Notes: generated by a model not told the origin, from the sequence alone. DNA of 64,000 nt from DASQFD01 sp035633255 (GCA_035633255.1 DASQFD010000019.1:6818-70817), one strand, 5' to 3'. Positions 43,993 to 53,129 are shown, counted from the stretch's first letter. A program made the numbers and translations.

Positions 43993-45018
43993 GTGACCGT
44001 CGCCCCCGAGGGCCGCCGCCTGCTGCGGGTCGAGGCCCGCAACGCCGAGACCCCGATCGAGCGCAAGCCGTCGTGGATCCGGACGACCGCGAAGATGGGT
44101 CCGTCCTACACCGAGCTGCACTCCCTGGTGCGCGGCGAGGGGCTGCACACCGTGTGCGAGGAGGCGAGCTGCCCCAACATCTTCGAGTGCTGGGAGGACC
44201 GCGAGGCGACCTTCCTCATCGGCGGTGACACCTGCACCCGGCGCTGCGACTTCTGCGACATCGCCACCGGCCGACCGGCCCCCCTCGACCTCGACGAGCC
44301 GCGGCGGGTGGCCGAGTCGGTGCGCCGGATGGGTCTGCGCTACTCCACGGTGACCGGCGTCGCCCGTGACGACCGCCCCGACGGCGCCGCCGGACTGTAC
44401 GCAGAGACGATCCGGCAGATCCACGCCCTCAACCCGCACACCGGCGTGGAGATCCTGCCGCCGGACTTCGGGGCCCGGCCGGAGCTGGTGGGGCAGGTCT
44501 TCGACGCGCGGCCCGAGGTCTTCGCCCACAACCTGGAGACGGTCCCGCGCATCTTCCGGCAGATCCGCCCCGCCTTCACCTACGACACCTCGCTGCGGGT
44601 GCTGTCCATGGCGCGCGACGCCGGGCTGGTGACCAAGTCCAACCTCATCCTCGGGATGGGCGAGGAGGACGTCGAGGTGGAGCAGGCGATCCGCGACCTG
44701 CACGACGCCGGCTGCGACATCCTCACGATCACCCAGTACCTCCGCCCCTCCACGCTGCACCACCCGATCGACCGGTGGGTCAAGCCGGAGGAGTTCGTCC
44801 ACTGGTCACGCCTGGCCGAGGACGTCGGCTTCAAGGGGGTCATGGCCGGCCCGCTGGTCCGCTCCTCCTACCGCGCGGGCCGCCTGTGGGCGACGGCGAT
44901 GCGCCGGTGGGGCCGCCCCATCCCCGGGCACCTCTCGCACCTCGCCGAGGCCGCCGCGGACCCGGCCCGGCAGGAGGCCGCCGCCCTCGTCGCCCGCTCC
45001 GCTCCCGCCGTATCCTGA
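43993..45018 (+). CDS. lipA: Lipoyl synthase (radical SAM)
   Basis: 341 residues. Inserts two sulfurs into octanoyl groups. Auxiliary cluster cysteines in CEEASCPNIFEC, radical-SAM motif CTRRCDFCD, and the C-terminal RSSYRAG serine that ligates the auxiliary cluster. A TAGACT box near 43955 and GAGGAG before the GTG give a short leader. Forms the lipB-lipA-DUF4191 group. Confidence 0.97.
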   Translation: MTVAPEGRRLLRVEARNAETPIERKPSWIRTTAKMGPSYTELHSLVRGEGLHTVCEEASCPNIFECWEDREATFLIGGDTCTRRCDFCDIATGRPAPLDLDEPRRVAESVRRMGLRYSTVTGVARDDRPDGAAGLYAETIRQIHALNPHTGVEILPPDFGARPELVGQVFDARPEVFAHNLETVPRIFRQIRPAFTYDTSLRVLSMARDAGLVTKSNLILGMGEEDVEVEQAIRDLHDAGCDILTITQYLRPSTLHHPIDRWVKPEEFVHWSRLAEDVGFKGVMAGPLVRSSYRAGRLWATAMRRWGRPIPGHLSHLAEAAADPARQEAAALVARSAPAVS

Positions 45019-45084
45019 CCGCGGGGCAGTGCGGCGCCCACCGCCGCGCGACCCGCCCTTCCCGCCGACGAGGAGCACCGCACC

Positions 45085-45804
45085 GTGTCCAAGGACGCCA
45101 CCAAGAAGCCCGGCCGGATCGCCGAGATCCGCCAGGGCTACGCCGCGATCCGGTCCATCGACAAGCGCATCGGCTGGTGGATGCTGCTCACCGCGGTGGT
45201 GACCTTCGGCGTCATCGTCGGGATCGGCTTCCTGCTCGGCTACCCGATCTACGCGGCGATTCTCGCGCTGCCGACCGCCCTGCTCGCCGCCACGCTCGTC
45301 ATGAACCGCCGGGGCAACAAGGCCATGTACGGCGTCCTGGAGGGCCAGACCGGGGCCACCGGAGCCGCGATCCAGGGCCTGGGCCGGCGTGGGTGGTACA
45401 CCAGCCAGGAGCCCGTGGCCATCGACGGCGTCCGTGGCACGAAGGCCACCGACCTGGCCGGAGCCGCCATGGTGTTCCGCGCGCTCGGCCGCCCGGGCGT
45501 CGTCCTCCTCGGCGAGGGGCCGTCAGGGCGGGTCAACAAGCTGCTCAAGGCCGAGGAGAAGAAGGTGGCCCGGGTCGCCCCCGGGGTCCCCGTGCACCTC
45601 TGGGTCGTCGGCGACGGGAAGGACCAGGTGCCGGTGCGCAAGCTCAGCGGCAAGCTGACCCGGATGCGCCCGGTGCTCACCAAGGCCGAGACCGCCGTGG
45701 TGCACAAGCGGCTCCGCTCGCTGGGCGGCCTGCGCCCCGGGGTGCCGGCCGGCATGGACCCGACCCGAGCCCGCGTGGACCGCAAGGCCATGCGCGGCCG
45801 CTGA
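45085..45804 (+). CDS. DUF4191 membrane protein
   Basis: 239 residues, basic N-terminus, two membrane helices (MLLTAVVTFGVIVGIGFLLG and an adjacent one) and a basic, soluble C-terminal domain with SGRVNKLLKAEEKKVARV. Actinobacterial DUF4191; positional match to Rv2219. GTG start with GAGGAG upstream. Function unknown; conserved next to lipA. Confidence 0.9.
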   Translation: MSKDATKKPGRIAEIRQGYAAIRSIDKRIGWWMLLTAVVTFGVIVGIGFLLGYPIYAAILALPTALLAATLVMNRRGNKAMYGVLEGQTGATGAAIQGLGRRGWYTSQEPVAIDGVRGTKATDLAGAAMVFRALGRPGVVLLGEGPSGRVNKLLKAEEKKVARVAPGVPVHLWVVGDGKDQVPVRKLSGKLTRMRPVLTKAETAVVHKRLRSLGGLRPGVPAGMDPTRARVDRKAMRGR

Positions 45805-45818
45805 GCCGGCGCGCACCC

Positions 45819-46265
45819 TCAGCCCCGGACGATCACCGTCCCGGCCACCCGGTCGTGCAGGCCGATCCCGTCGCTGTCGCTGAGCACCGCCGGAACGAAG
45901 AGGCACAGCAGGCCGGTGCGGACCAGCACCTGGAGCGGGAAGAACCCCGGCCGCAGCGGCCGGACCCGCAGTCCCACCAGGCGGTGCCCCACGGTCGTGC
46001 CGAGCGTCGAGACCAGGAGCAGGTTCTCCACCGCGAACACCCCGAGCGGCGCGAACGACGCCGCCCCCCCGCTGCCGATCGGCACACCGAGCACCCCGAT
46101 GGCGATGAGCTGGCACAGCATCCAGTCCACGAACACGGCGACGGCGCGCCGCCCGAAGGTCGCGACCGACCCGGGACCGGCGGCCGGCAGACCGAGGCGC
46201 TGGCCGGCATACCCCTGCTCCTGCGGGCCTCCGTCGGAGGCCGGCCCGGGGCTGCTGGTGACCAC
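45819..46265 (-). CDS. RDD-family membrane protein
   Basis: 148 residues from GTG 46265, six bases after TACAGT (46277-46272). Three predicted membrane helices with RRAVAVFVDWMLC (the RDD Arg-Asp pair) and GHRLVGLRVRPL. Role unknown, sometimes linked to ion transport. Corresponds to Rv2219A. A start 19 codons earlier is less likely since it would include the promoter. Converges on DUF4191; GCTGAG/CTCAGC spans both stops. Confidence 0.85.
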   Translation of the reverse strand: MVTSSPGPASDGGPQEQGYAGQRLGLPAAGPGSVATFGRRAVAVFVDWMLCQLIAIGVLGVPIGSGGAASFAPLGVFAVENLLLVSTLGTTVGHRLVGLRVRPLRPGFFPLQVLVRTGLLCLFVPAVLSDSDGIGLHDRVAGTVIVRG

Positions 46266-46341
46266 GGGAGCACTGTATGCCGTGCCGCCGCCGTTCCACT
46301 TATCGGTCGTCCCGTCTCGCATGGTGAGACGCCGCGCCTGC

Positions 46342-46379
46342 GTAACACCGCAGAAACACCCGGGTCACGGACGGGAAAC
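46342..46379 (+). promoter_or_regulatory. Tandem GlnR operator (two boxes)
   Basis: GTAAC (46342-46346), six bases, GAAAC (46353-46357), six bases, GTCAC (46364-46368), six bases, GAAAC (46375-46379). This is the full GlnR consensus gTnAc-n6-GaAAc repeated with the 22-base pitch known from Streptomyces glnA, and lies 12 bases upstream of the TAGGGT -10 box, so expression of glnA should follow nitrogen status. Confidence 0.85.
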
Positions 46380-46390
46380 CGCCGATCCCT

Positions 46391-46396
46391 AGGGTC
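46391..46396 (+). promoter_or_regulatory. glnA -10 box (TAGGGT)
   Basis: TAGGGT fits the TANNNT used across the window and places the start of the mRNA near 46403, about 50 bases before the TTG codon. The GlnR boxes overlap the -35 region, consistent with activation. Confidence 0.55.
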
Positions 46397-46455
46397 GGGA
46401 CCGAGCGCCGGCCGTCCCGAGCCCGGCGCGCTCCACCCTCTACGAGGAGGCCCGC

Positions 46456-47880
<1,425 letters not shown>

Positions 47881-48233
47881 TCCGGGGGTTTCCGACCGCT
47901 GTCATCTGTCGCCGAGAACGGCGGCTGACCTGCGGAATCGTCTTCGGGCGTCTTCCCGCGTCAGCCGCCGTTCTTCGGTGGTCTGCGCGCCCCAGCGCGG
48001 CCCCAGCGCAGCCCTGGCGCGGCGCCAGCGCGGCGCCAGAACGAGCCCGCAGCAGCCGGATCGGGGCGCACACCTGCACGGCACGGCACTCCCCGTCCAC
48101 CCCCCCGACGAGCGTGTCGCGGTCACTCCCGGCGGCGTCCACGGCAGCAGCGAACGGGACCCGTGGGACGAGCCCGCCCCCGCAGGGGGTGGCTCGGAGG
48201 TCGTCAAGCCCGTTGATGATTTCGTCAAGCGGG
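47881..48233. other. 353-base non-coding stretch with several palindromes
   Basis: Holds the long inverted repeat after glnA, a block of CCCAGCGCGG/GGCGCCAG repeats (about 47989-48040, including the palindrome CTGGCGCGGCGCCAG), and the twin 19-base palindromes. Translated ORFs across it are Ala/Arg/Pro noise. No toxin gene for the HigA-like protein is recognisable. Confidence 0.6.
47915..47974. repeat. 15-base perfect inverted repeat after glnA
   Basis: AGAACGGCGGCTGAC (47915-47929) and GTCAGCCGCCGTTCT (47960-47974) are exact reverse complements with 30 bases between. As RNA it would be the glnA terminator with a large loop; as DNA, 15-base ends on a 60-base element resemble a miniature mobile-element relic. 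No T-run and no obvious target duplication. Confidence 0.8.
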
Positions 48234-48240
48234 TTGACGA
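48201..48240. promoter_or_regulatory. Two tandem 19-base palindromes, operator-like
   Basis: TCGTCAAGCCCGTTGATGA (48201-48219) and TCGTCAAGCGGGTTGACGA (48222-48240). The second has perfect 7-base arms TCGTCAA/TTGACGA, the first one mismatch. Centres are 21 bases apart (two helical turns), as expected for cooperative dimer binding. They lie directly before, and overlap, the possible TTG start of the HigA-like gene, whose product is the likely ligand. Confidence 0.6.
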
Positions 48241-48524
48241 GTCCGACAGCACCCCCTCGTCCCCCGAGCCTGCGGCCGCGCCACCTTCGGCTGCGGCGGC
48301 GGGCGGACCGGCTCGCCCGGGCCACCGGGCTCCCCCAGACCCGGATCGGCGAGATCGTCCGAGGCAAGCGGGCCATCACCACCGACACCGCCCTGCGCCT
48401 GCTCAAGTCCCTCGGTGTCGACGACCGGTTCTGGATCAACCTCCAGACCGACGACGACCTCGAAGTCGAACGCGACCTCCACGGCGACGAACTGGCCAAG
48501 GTCACCGCTCTGGTGGCGCGCTGA
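48234..48524 (+). CDS. HigA-like HTH antitoxin, orphan, N-terminus uncertain
   Basis: The C-terminal 75 residues are a clear HigA/XRE domain: RLARATGLPQTRIGEIVRGK, RAITTDTALRLLKSLG, DDRFWINLQTDDDLEVERDL. The normal N-terminal HPGExLxEEFLxPLGLS is not readable; instead the frame gives a Pro/Arg-rich stretch (RPRHLRLRRR), so an indel or decay is likely. TTG 48234 is the only nearby start and lies inside the palindromes. No HigB toxin precedes it. It may be a remnant, or an orphan repressor. Confidence 0.5.
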   Translation: MTSPTAPPRPPSLRPRHLRLRRRADRLARATGLPQTRIGEIVRGKRAITTDTALRLLKSLGVDDRFWINLQTDDDLEVERDLHGDELAKVTALVAR

Positions 48525-48850
48525 GACTCGGCACACGGAGGCCCACCGCGGCCCCAGAGCGAGCGAGAACCGCGTTTGCGCAGGTCAGCACGTGTCGCCC
48601 AGTCACTACCTCGACATCTGAGCGGACACCAGGGCCGCTGCCGACTGCAGCAGCACGGCCTCTGGCGGACCCTGCCCGGCCCGGCCCGCAGGAGGGGCGC
48701 ATCCGGCGTGCCGGGTGCGCCCCTCCACCACCCGCGACTCCTCACCGCGACGTCCCGGTGGCGACGGAGTAGCGTCGCGTCCCCACCGACGGTGGCCGGC
48801 GCCCAGACCCGTGAGCCTCGGCCGACCGCTCGGGGCCTGAGGGGGGCGAC
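48525..48850. other. 326-base intergenic region
   Basis: No gene is convincing. A TAGCGT box at about 48771-48776 may start the M1 peptidase mRNA (leader of about 70 bases). A GC-rich stretch with CGCATCC and GTGCGCCCC repeats lies before it. Confidence 0.5.
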
Positions 48851-50416
48851 ATGCCACGACTCACGCGTGTCGCCACGACAATCCTTGCCGTCCTCGCGAC
48901 CGGAGGAGCCGCCCTTCCGGGGGCGGCTGCGGCGGGACCGGCTGGTGCGCCCGCCGGTGCGTCCTCCGGAGCGCCCTCCGCTGCACCCGCCGGGGCGGAC
49001 CGCGGCCGGCACGGACCACGCTTCACCGCCGGTGCGCTCGGGACTGGCGACACGTACTTCCCGTATGCCGGTGCCGGCGGCTACGACGTGCGTCACTACG
49101 GCCTCGAGCTGAGATACGCGCCGCCGGCCGCCGCACCCGCGCCCCTGGAGGGCCGGCTGGACGGCACGGCCACCCTCGACCTCGTGGCGACCCAGGACCT
49201 CGACCGCCTCAGCCTCGACCTGCGCGGACTGGACGTCACGGCGCTCACGGTGGACGGTCGGCCCGCCCGCGAGGTCACCGCCCCCGCGGCCGGCGCCGCG
49301 GTGGAGGGCGCCGCCTACTGGCAGTCCCAGCACGACGGCGACCGGATCTGGGAGCTGACGGTCCAGCCACGCCCCAAGCTCAAGCGCGGCACCCCGGTCC
49401 GGCTGGTCGTCACCTACGGAGGACGGACCACCCGCCCCACCGACATCGAGGACGCGCTGTACGGCTGGGTCACGACCCGCGACGGCGCCATGGTCGCCAA
49501 CGAGCCGGACGCGGCGATGACCTGGTACCCGGTGAGCGACCACCCCTCGGACAAGGCCACGTACGACATCGCCGTCACCGTCCCGCAGGGCAAGGTGGCC
49601 GTGGCCAACGGCCTCCCGTCCGGCCCACCGACGACGAGGGACGGCTGGACGCGCTGGGCCTGGCACGCCCCGGACCCGATGGCGAGCTACCTCTCCACGG
49701 CATCGGTCGGTGACTACACGCTCACCACCTCGCGGTCACCGGACGGCATACCCGTCCTGGACGCGGTGGACGACGCGCTGACCCCCGCCAACCTCGCCAC
49801 CACCCGCGCGGCCCTGGCCAGGCAGGGCGACATGGTCGACTTCTTCGCCCGCACCTTCACGCCCTAGCCGTTCGTCGCGGCCGGCGCGATCGTCGACGAC
49901 GACACCATCGGCTACGCCCTGGAGACGCAGACCCGGCCGATCTACGGCCGGGTCGCCCGGGAGGGGACGGTGGCCCACGAGCTGGCGCACCAGTGGTTCG
50001 GTGACGCGGTGAGCCCGGCCCGGTGGCGCGACATCTGGCTCAACGAGGGGTGGGCGACCTACTGCTCCTGGCTGTGGTCCGAGCACGCCGGCCGCACGAC
50101 GGCCCGGGAGTCCTTCGAGGACGTCCTGGCGATCCCCGCGGACGACGACTTCTGGTCCCTCGACATCTCCGACCCGACGCCGCTCGGCCTCCTCGACGAC
50201 GCGGTGTACGACCGTGGGGCTGCGGCGCTGCACGCGCTGCGGTTGGAGGTCGGCGACGCCGCCTTCTTCGCCGGGGCCCGGCTGTGGCTCACCCGCTACG
50301 ACGACCGGTCGGCCACGACGGAGCAGTTCGAGCGGGTTTACGAGCAGGTGTCCGGCCGCGACCTCGGCGCCTTCTTCGACACCTGGCTGCGGACGCCTGC
50401 GCGCCCCGCGACCTAG
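48851..50416 (+). pseudogene. Secreted M1 metallopeptidase interrupted by one amber codon
   Basis: Signal peptide (TILAVLATGGAALPGAAAAG), N-terminal beta domain, then TAG at 49865-49867, after which the same frame continues to 50416 with GYALETQTRPIYG, the zinc motif HELAHQWFGD and WLNEGWATYCSWLW. The joined frame would be 521 codons, the usual length of short secreted M1 peptidases lacking the ERAP-like domain. The stop sits where relatives read Tyr-Pro-Phe, so TAC to TAG is a one-base change. The first ORF alone (338 residues) lacks the active site. Recent nonsense mutation, sequencing error or readthrough. Confidence 0.82.
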
Positions 50417-50515
50417 CCGAGGCGGCACTCCCGCCCCACCGGTCCCGCTCGCCGAGGGCCGGTCCGGCCGGGTGAGGCAGGTGTCCGGGACCGCCCCGGT
50501 GGGTATGGCCGGCCC

Positions 50516-51047
50516 ATGGCCACGACGTCCCCACCCCGCCTGTCCCCCTCCGGCACCGCCCGTATCCGTCGAAGGCGCCGGGCCTGCTCTTCGGCCTGGG
50601 GCTCGGCGGCTTCGTCGACGGCATCGTCCTGCACCAGATCCTGCAGTGGCACCACATGGTCAGCGACGTGGCGGACTTTCCGATGACCACCGTGGCCGGG
50701 CTGGAGGTCAACACCCTCGCGGACGGCTTCTTCCACGTCGGCACGTGGGTGCTGGTCCTCGCGGCGTCGCTGCTGACCCTCGTCTCGTGGCGCCGCGGCG
50801 CCGCGGCGACCTGGCGCCGAGCTGGCCCTTCCACCTCGGGCTGCTGCTCACGGGCTGGGGCGTCTTCAACCTGGTCGAGGGCCTGGTGAACCACCAGCTC
50901 CTCGGCATCCACCACGTCCGTGACGACCTCGGCGCACCGCTCTCGTGGGACATCGGCTTCCTGGGCTTCGGTGCGCTGCTCGTCGTCGCCGGGTGGGCGC
51001 TGCACCAGCGGGGGGCCCGGACGCTGCAGCAGCGCGCGGCTCGCTAG
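50516..51047 (+). pseudogene. DUF2243 membrane protein with two frameshifts
   Basis: DUF2243 signatures are spread over three frames: start region ATG 50516 (frame 2), then GLLFGLGLGGFVDGIVLHQI, LQWHHMVSDV and NTLADGFFHVGTW (frame 1), then from about 50822 HLGLLLTGWGVFNLVEGLVN and HQLLGIHHVRDDLGAPLSWD (frame 0). Each switch equals loss of one base, at about 50560-50580 and 50805-50825. Either decayed or two sequencing errors in GC-rich runs. Function of the family is unknown (four-helix membrane protein). Confidence 0.75.
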
Positions 51048-51790
51048 AACCCGCCGAAGTCACCACCACCGAAGTCACCACCACCGAAGTCACCACCGCC
51101 GAAGCCGCCCCCACCGAGGTCGCCACCGGCGGCGTAGTCCCCGCCGCCCTCGCCGCCGCCCTCGCCGCCGCCCTCGCCGCCGCCGCCGTCACCGGCCTCC
51201 TGTGCCTCCGGCGAGGTGGCGTAGCCGGCGAAGAGCGTGTTGGCGATCGCTGAGCCGATGACCACCCCCGCGACGGTGCCCATCATCGAGCCCATGACGG
51301 TCCCGCCCATGCCCATCCCTTGGCCCATCCCCGGGCCGGGCCGCGTCCCCCCACCGCCGAACGAGCCGCGCCCGAGCGTGCTCTGCAGGTAGCCCGGCTG
51401 ACGCATCTCCGCACGGGTGGCCGCCCGCGCGAGGTCCTCGGGGGCGTCCGAGCGGACCTGCTCACCCTCGGGCAGGCTGCTGCCCAGCTCGGTCAGGAGC
51501 TGGCGGCGCTGCTCCGGCGTCAGCCGGGCGAACGCCTCCGTGTGCACCGCCTCGAGCTGCTCCGGCGAGGCGGTCCGAAGCAGGTACCGGTAGCGCGCCA
51601 CCGCACGCTCGTCCTCCGATGGCGCCCCCGGGGACCGACCCGACCCGTCGGGGAACGGCGACGGGGCCGGCGCCGGTCCGGCATACGGCGGCGCTCCGGC
51701 ATACGGCGGCGTTCCGGCATACGGCGGGGAGGAGGCCGACCGGGCGGCGCGGTCGGGACTGCGGCCCAGCAGCCAGTCGAGCAAGCCCAT
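51044..51790 (-). CDS. Gly-rich protein with repeat tail, unknown function
   Basis: 248 residues. N-terminal GLLDWLLGRS, a PPYAG repeat (three copies), a helical middle (YRYLLRTASPEQLEAVHTEA, LTPEQRRQLLTELGSSLP), a Met/Gly-rich small hydrophobic segment (GTVMGSMMGTVAGVVIG, possible membrane hairpin) and a C-terminal tail of GGGE and GGGDF repeats ending GGF. Resembles hypothetical actinobacterial proteins with GGDFGGGDF ends (by recollection only). ATG 51790 chosen by the conserved-looking N-terminus. Confidence 0.72.
   Translation of the reverse strand: MGLLDWLLGRSPDRAARSASSPPYAGTPPYAGAPPYAGPAPAPSPFPDGSGRSPGAPSEDERAVARYRYLLRTASPEQLEAVHTEAFARLTPEQRRQLLTELGSSLPEGEQVRSDAPEDLARAATRAEMRQPGYLQSTLGRGSFGGGGTRPGPGMGQGMGMGGTVMGSMMGTVAGVVIGSAIANTLFAGYATSPEAQEAGDGGGGEGGGEGGGEGGGDYAAGGDLGGGGFGGGDFGGGDFGGGDFGGF
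51049..51185 (-). repeat. Codon repeats for the GGGDF and GGGE tail
   Basis: 15-base units (AAGTCACCACCACCG on +) repeated three to four times at 51058-51100, and 12-base units (GCCCTCGCCGCC) three times at 51148-51183. Slippage-prone low-complexity tail. Confidence 0.8.
51679..51732 (-). repeat. Three 18-base units with GGCATACGG (PPYAG)
   Basis: TCCGGCATACGGCGGCG(C/T) repeated three times; each copy contains the GGCATAC word that is over-represented in the whole window. Confidence 0.8.
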
Positions 51791-51998
51791 GCCGGACCAC
51801 GTCCTTCGTGCGGGGCGACCCGGCGGGCCGCCAGGACGCCACCTTGCCCCGAGACCGGGTCCGCGGGCAATCCCCCGAACGGGTCGCGAGGGCGCCGGCG
51901 GACATCGACTTGGCCGCAGGGGTGGCGCAGGGACCACCGGACCCGCCACCATGTCACCTCACCGGGTCCACGCCCGGTGTGGACGACCACCTGCCCGT

Positions 51999-52075
51999 CA
52001 GCCCAGCCCAGCCCAGCCCAGCCGAGCCCGGCCGAGCCCAGCCGAGCCCGGCCGAGCCCGGCCGAGACCCACCCA
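51999..52075. repeat. Low-complexity CAGCC / GAGCCCGGCC tandem block
   Basis: Four to five perfect CAGCC units followed by degenerate ten-base GAGCCCGGCC units. Simple-sequence slippage DNA without coding signal. Confidence 0.85.
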
Positions 52076-52129
52076 GACCAGACCAGAGCCACGCCGGGGA
52101 CCGGCGCGGCCGCACCCGAGGAGGCCGCC

Positions 52130-52168
52130 GTGGGTTACTCGCCGGTTCTACCCGCCAGTAGCCCATAG
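52130..52168 (+). CDS. Possible 12-codon leader peptide upstream of etfB
   Basis: GAGGAGG (52118-52124), five bases, then GTG opens a 12-residue frame (VGYSPVLPASSP) ending in TAG, just before the 52176-52192 palindrome. The ribosome site is very good, but chance cannot be excluded. If real it may couple translation to folding of the leader. Confidence 0.25.
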   Translation: MGYSPVLPASSP

Positions 52169-52175
52169 AGTGGCG

Positions 52176-52192
52176 TACTACACGCCGTAGTA
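52176..52192. promoter_or_regulatory. Palindrome TACTAC-N5-GTAGTA upstream of etfB
   Basis: Perfect 6-base arms with spacer ACGCC, in the AT-richest part of the region and 110 bases before etfB: candidate operator (TetR/GntR-size) for the etf operon. A wider CGCCA...TGGCG pair (52153-52175) is next to it. Confidence 0.45.
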
Positions 52193-52301
52193 GAGGGTTA
52201 GGGGAGGCGGACTCCACACCACACCGCGTAGCGTCACACCACAACGAGCCGAATCCTGCAGGGTCTCCAGTGCCCTGCCCCAGGCAGCGAAGGCAGGCAG
52301 C

Positions 52302-53081
52302 ATGAAGATCGTCGTCCTCGTCAAGTACGTCCCCGAGCCCACCGCCGTCTGGCGTTTCGCCGACGACCGGACGCTCGACCGGGCGGCCGTGGCGGGCCGG
52401 CTCTCCGAACTGGACGAGTACGCCGTCGAGCAGGCGGTGCGGCTCGTCGAGGGCGGCCTGGACGCCGAGGTCACCTACCTGACCGTCGGCCCGGCCGGCG
52501 CGAAGGACGGGCTGCTCAAGGCCCTGGCCATCGGCGGCGACAAGGCCGTGCACGTCGTCGACGACGCCGTCCACGGGTCGTGCGCGCTCTCCACCTCGCT
52601 GGTGCTCGCCAAGGCCCTGGAACGGGTCGGCTTCGACCTCGTCCTCGCCGGGATGGCGTCCACCGACGCCGAGATGTCCGTGGTCCCCTCGATGGTGGCC
52701 GACCGGCTCGGGGTCAACCAGGCGACGTTCGCCGGGGCCCTGGCCGTCGACGGCGGCAGCGTCAGCATCACCCGCGAGACCGACGCGGCCGTCGAGCAGG
52801 TCACCACCGCACTGCCCGCCGTGGTCAGCGTCACCGACCAGACCGACGAGGCGCGCTACCCCGCCTTCCGGGCGATCATGATGGCCAAGAAGAAGCCCAT
52901 CGAGACGCTCTCGCTCGCCGACATCGGCGTCGAGCCGGCAGCCGTGGGCCTGGCGGCGTCGTCCACCCGCATCCTCGACATCGCCCCCGCCCCGACCCGC
53001 ACCGCGGGCACGGTCGTCGTCGACGACGGCACCGGAGCCGCGCAGCTGGCCGACTTCCTCACCGCCCGGGGCGCGCTCTGA
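52302..53081 (+). CDS. etfB: Electron transfer flavoprotein, beta subunit
   Basis: 259 residues, AMP-binding FixA/EtfB: MKIVVLVKYVPEP, the LDEYAVEQAVRL segment, LAGMASTDAEMSVVP (AMP contact) and the C-terminal recognition stretch with AIMMAKKKPIE, the docking loop for acyl-CoA dehydrogenases. Starts the etfB-etfA-etfD-fadE run; GAAGG before the ATG. Confidence 0.96.
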   Translation: MKIVVLVKYVPEPTAVWRFADDRTLDRAAVAGRLSELDEYAVEQAVRLVEGGLDAEVTYLTVGPAGAKDGLLKALAIGGDKAVHVVDDAVHGSCALSTSLVLAKALERVGFDLVLAGMASTDAEMSVVPSMVADRLGVNQATFAGALAVDGGSVSITRETDAAVEQVTTALPAVVSVTDQTDEARYPAFRAIMMAKKKPIETLSLADIGVEPAAVGLAASSTRILDIAPAPTRTAGTVVVDDGTGAAQLADFLTARGAL

Positions 53082-53129
53082 CCCTGATCCGCCGACTCTC
53101 GCCGACCCCCATCCACTAGGAGCCCTCCG

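Larger units (their letters stand above)
51791..52301. other. 511-base intergenic region before etfB
   Basis: Between the Gly-rich gene and etfB. It holds a CAGCC/GAGCCCGGCC repeat block (52000-52075), a possible 12-codon leader ORF (52130-52168), a 17-base palindrome (52176-52192) in an unusually AT-rich patch, and a TAGCGT -10 candidate at 52229-52234. No larger gene is supported. Confidence 0.6.

Noticed and set aside
47881..48233. HigB toxin gene upstream of the HigA-like gene
   Set aside because: No frame shows HigB/RelE motifs; translations are low-complexity Ala/Arg/Pro.
49865..49867. TAG as pyrrolysine or other recoding
   Set aside because: No Pyl genes are seen, TAG is also used as an ordinary stop (50414), and one-base mutation of a Tyr codon explains it more simply.
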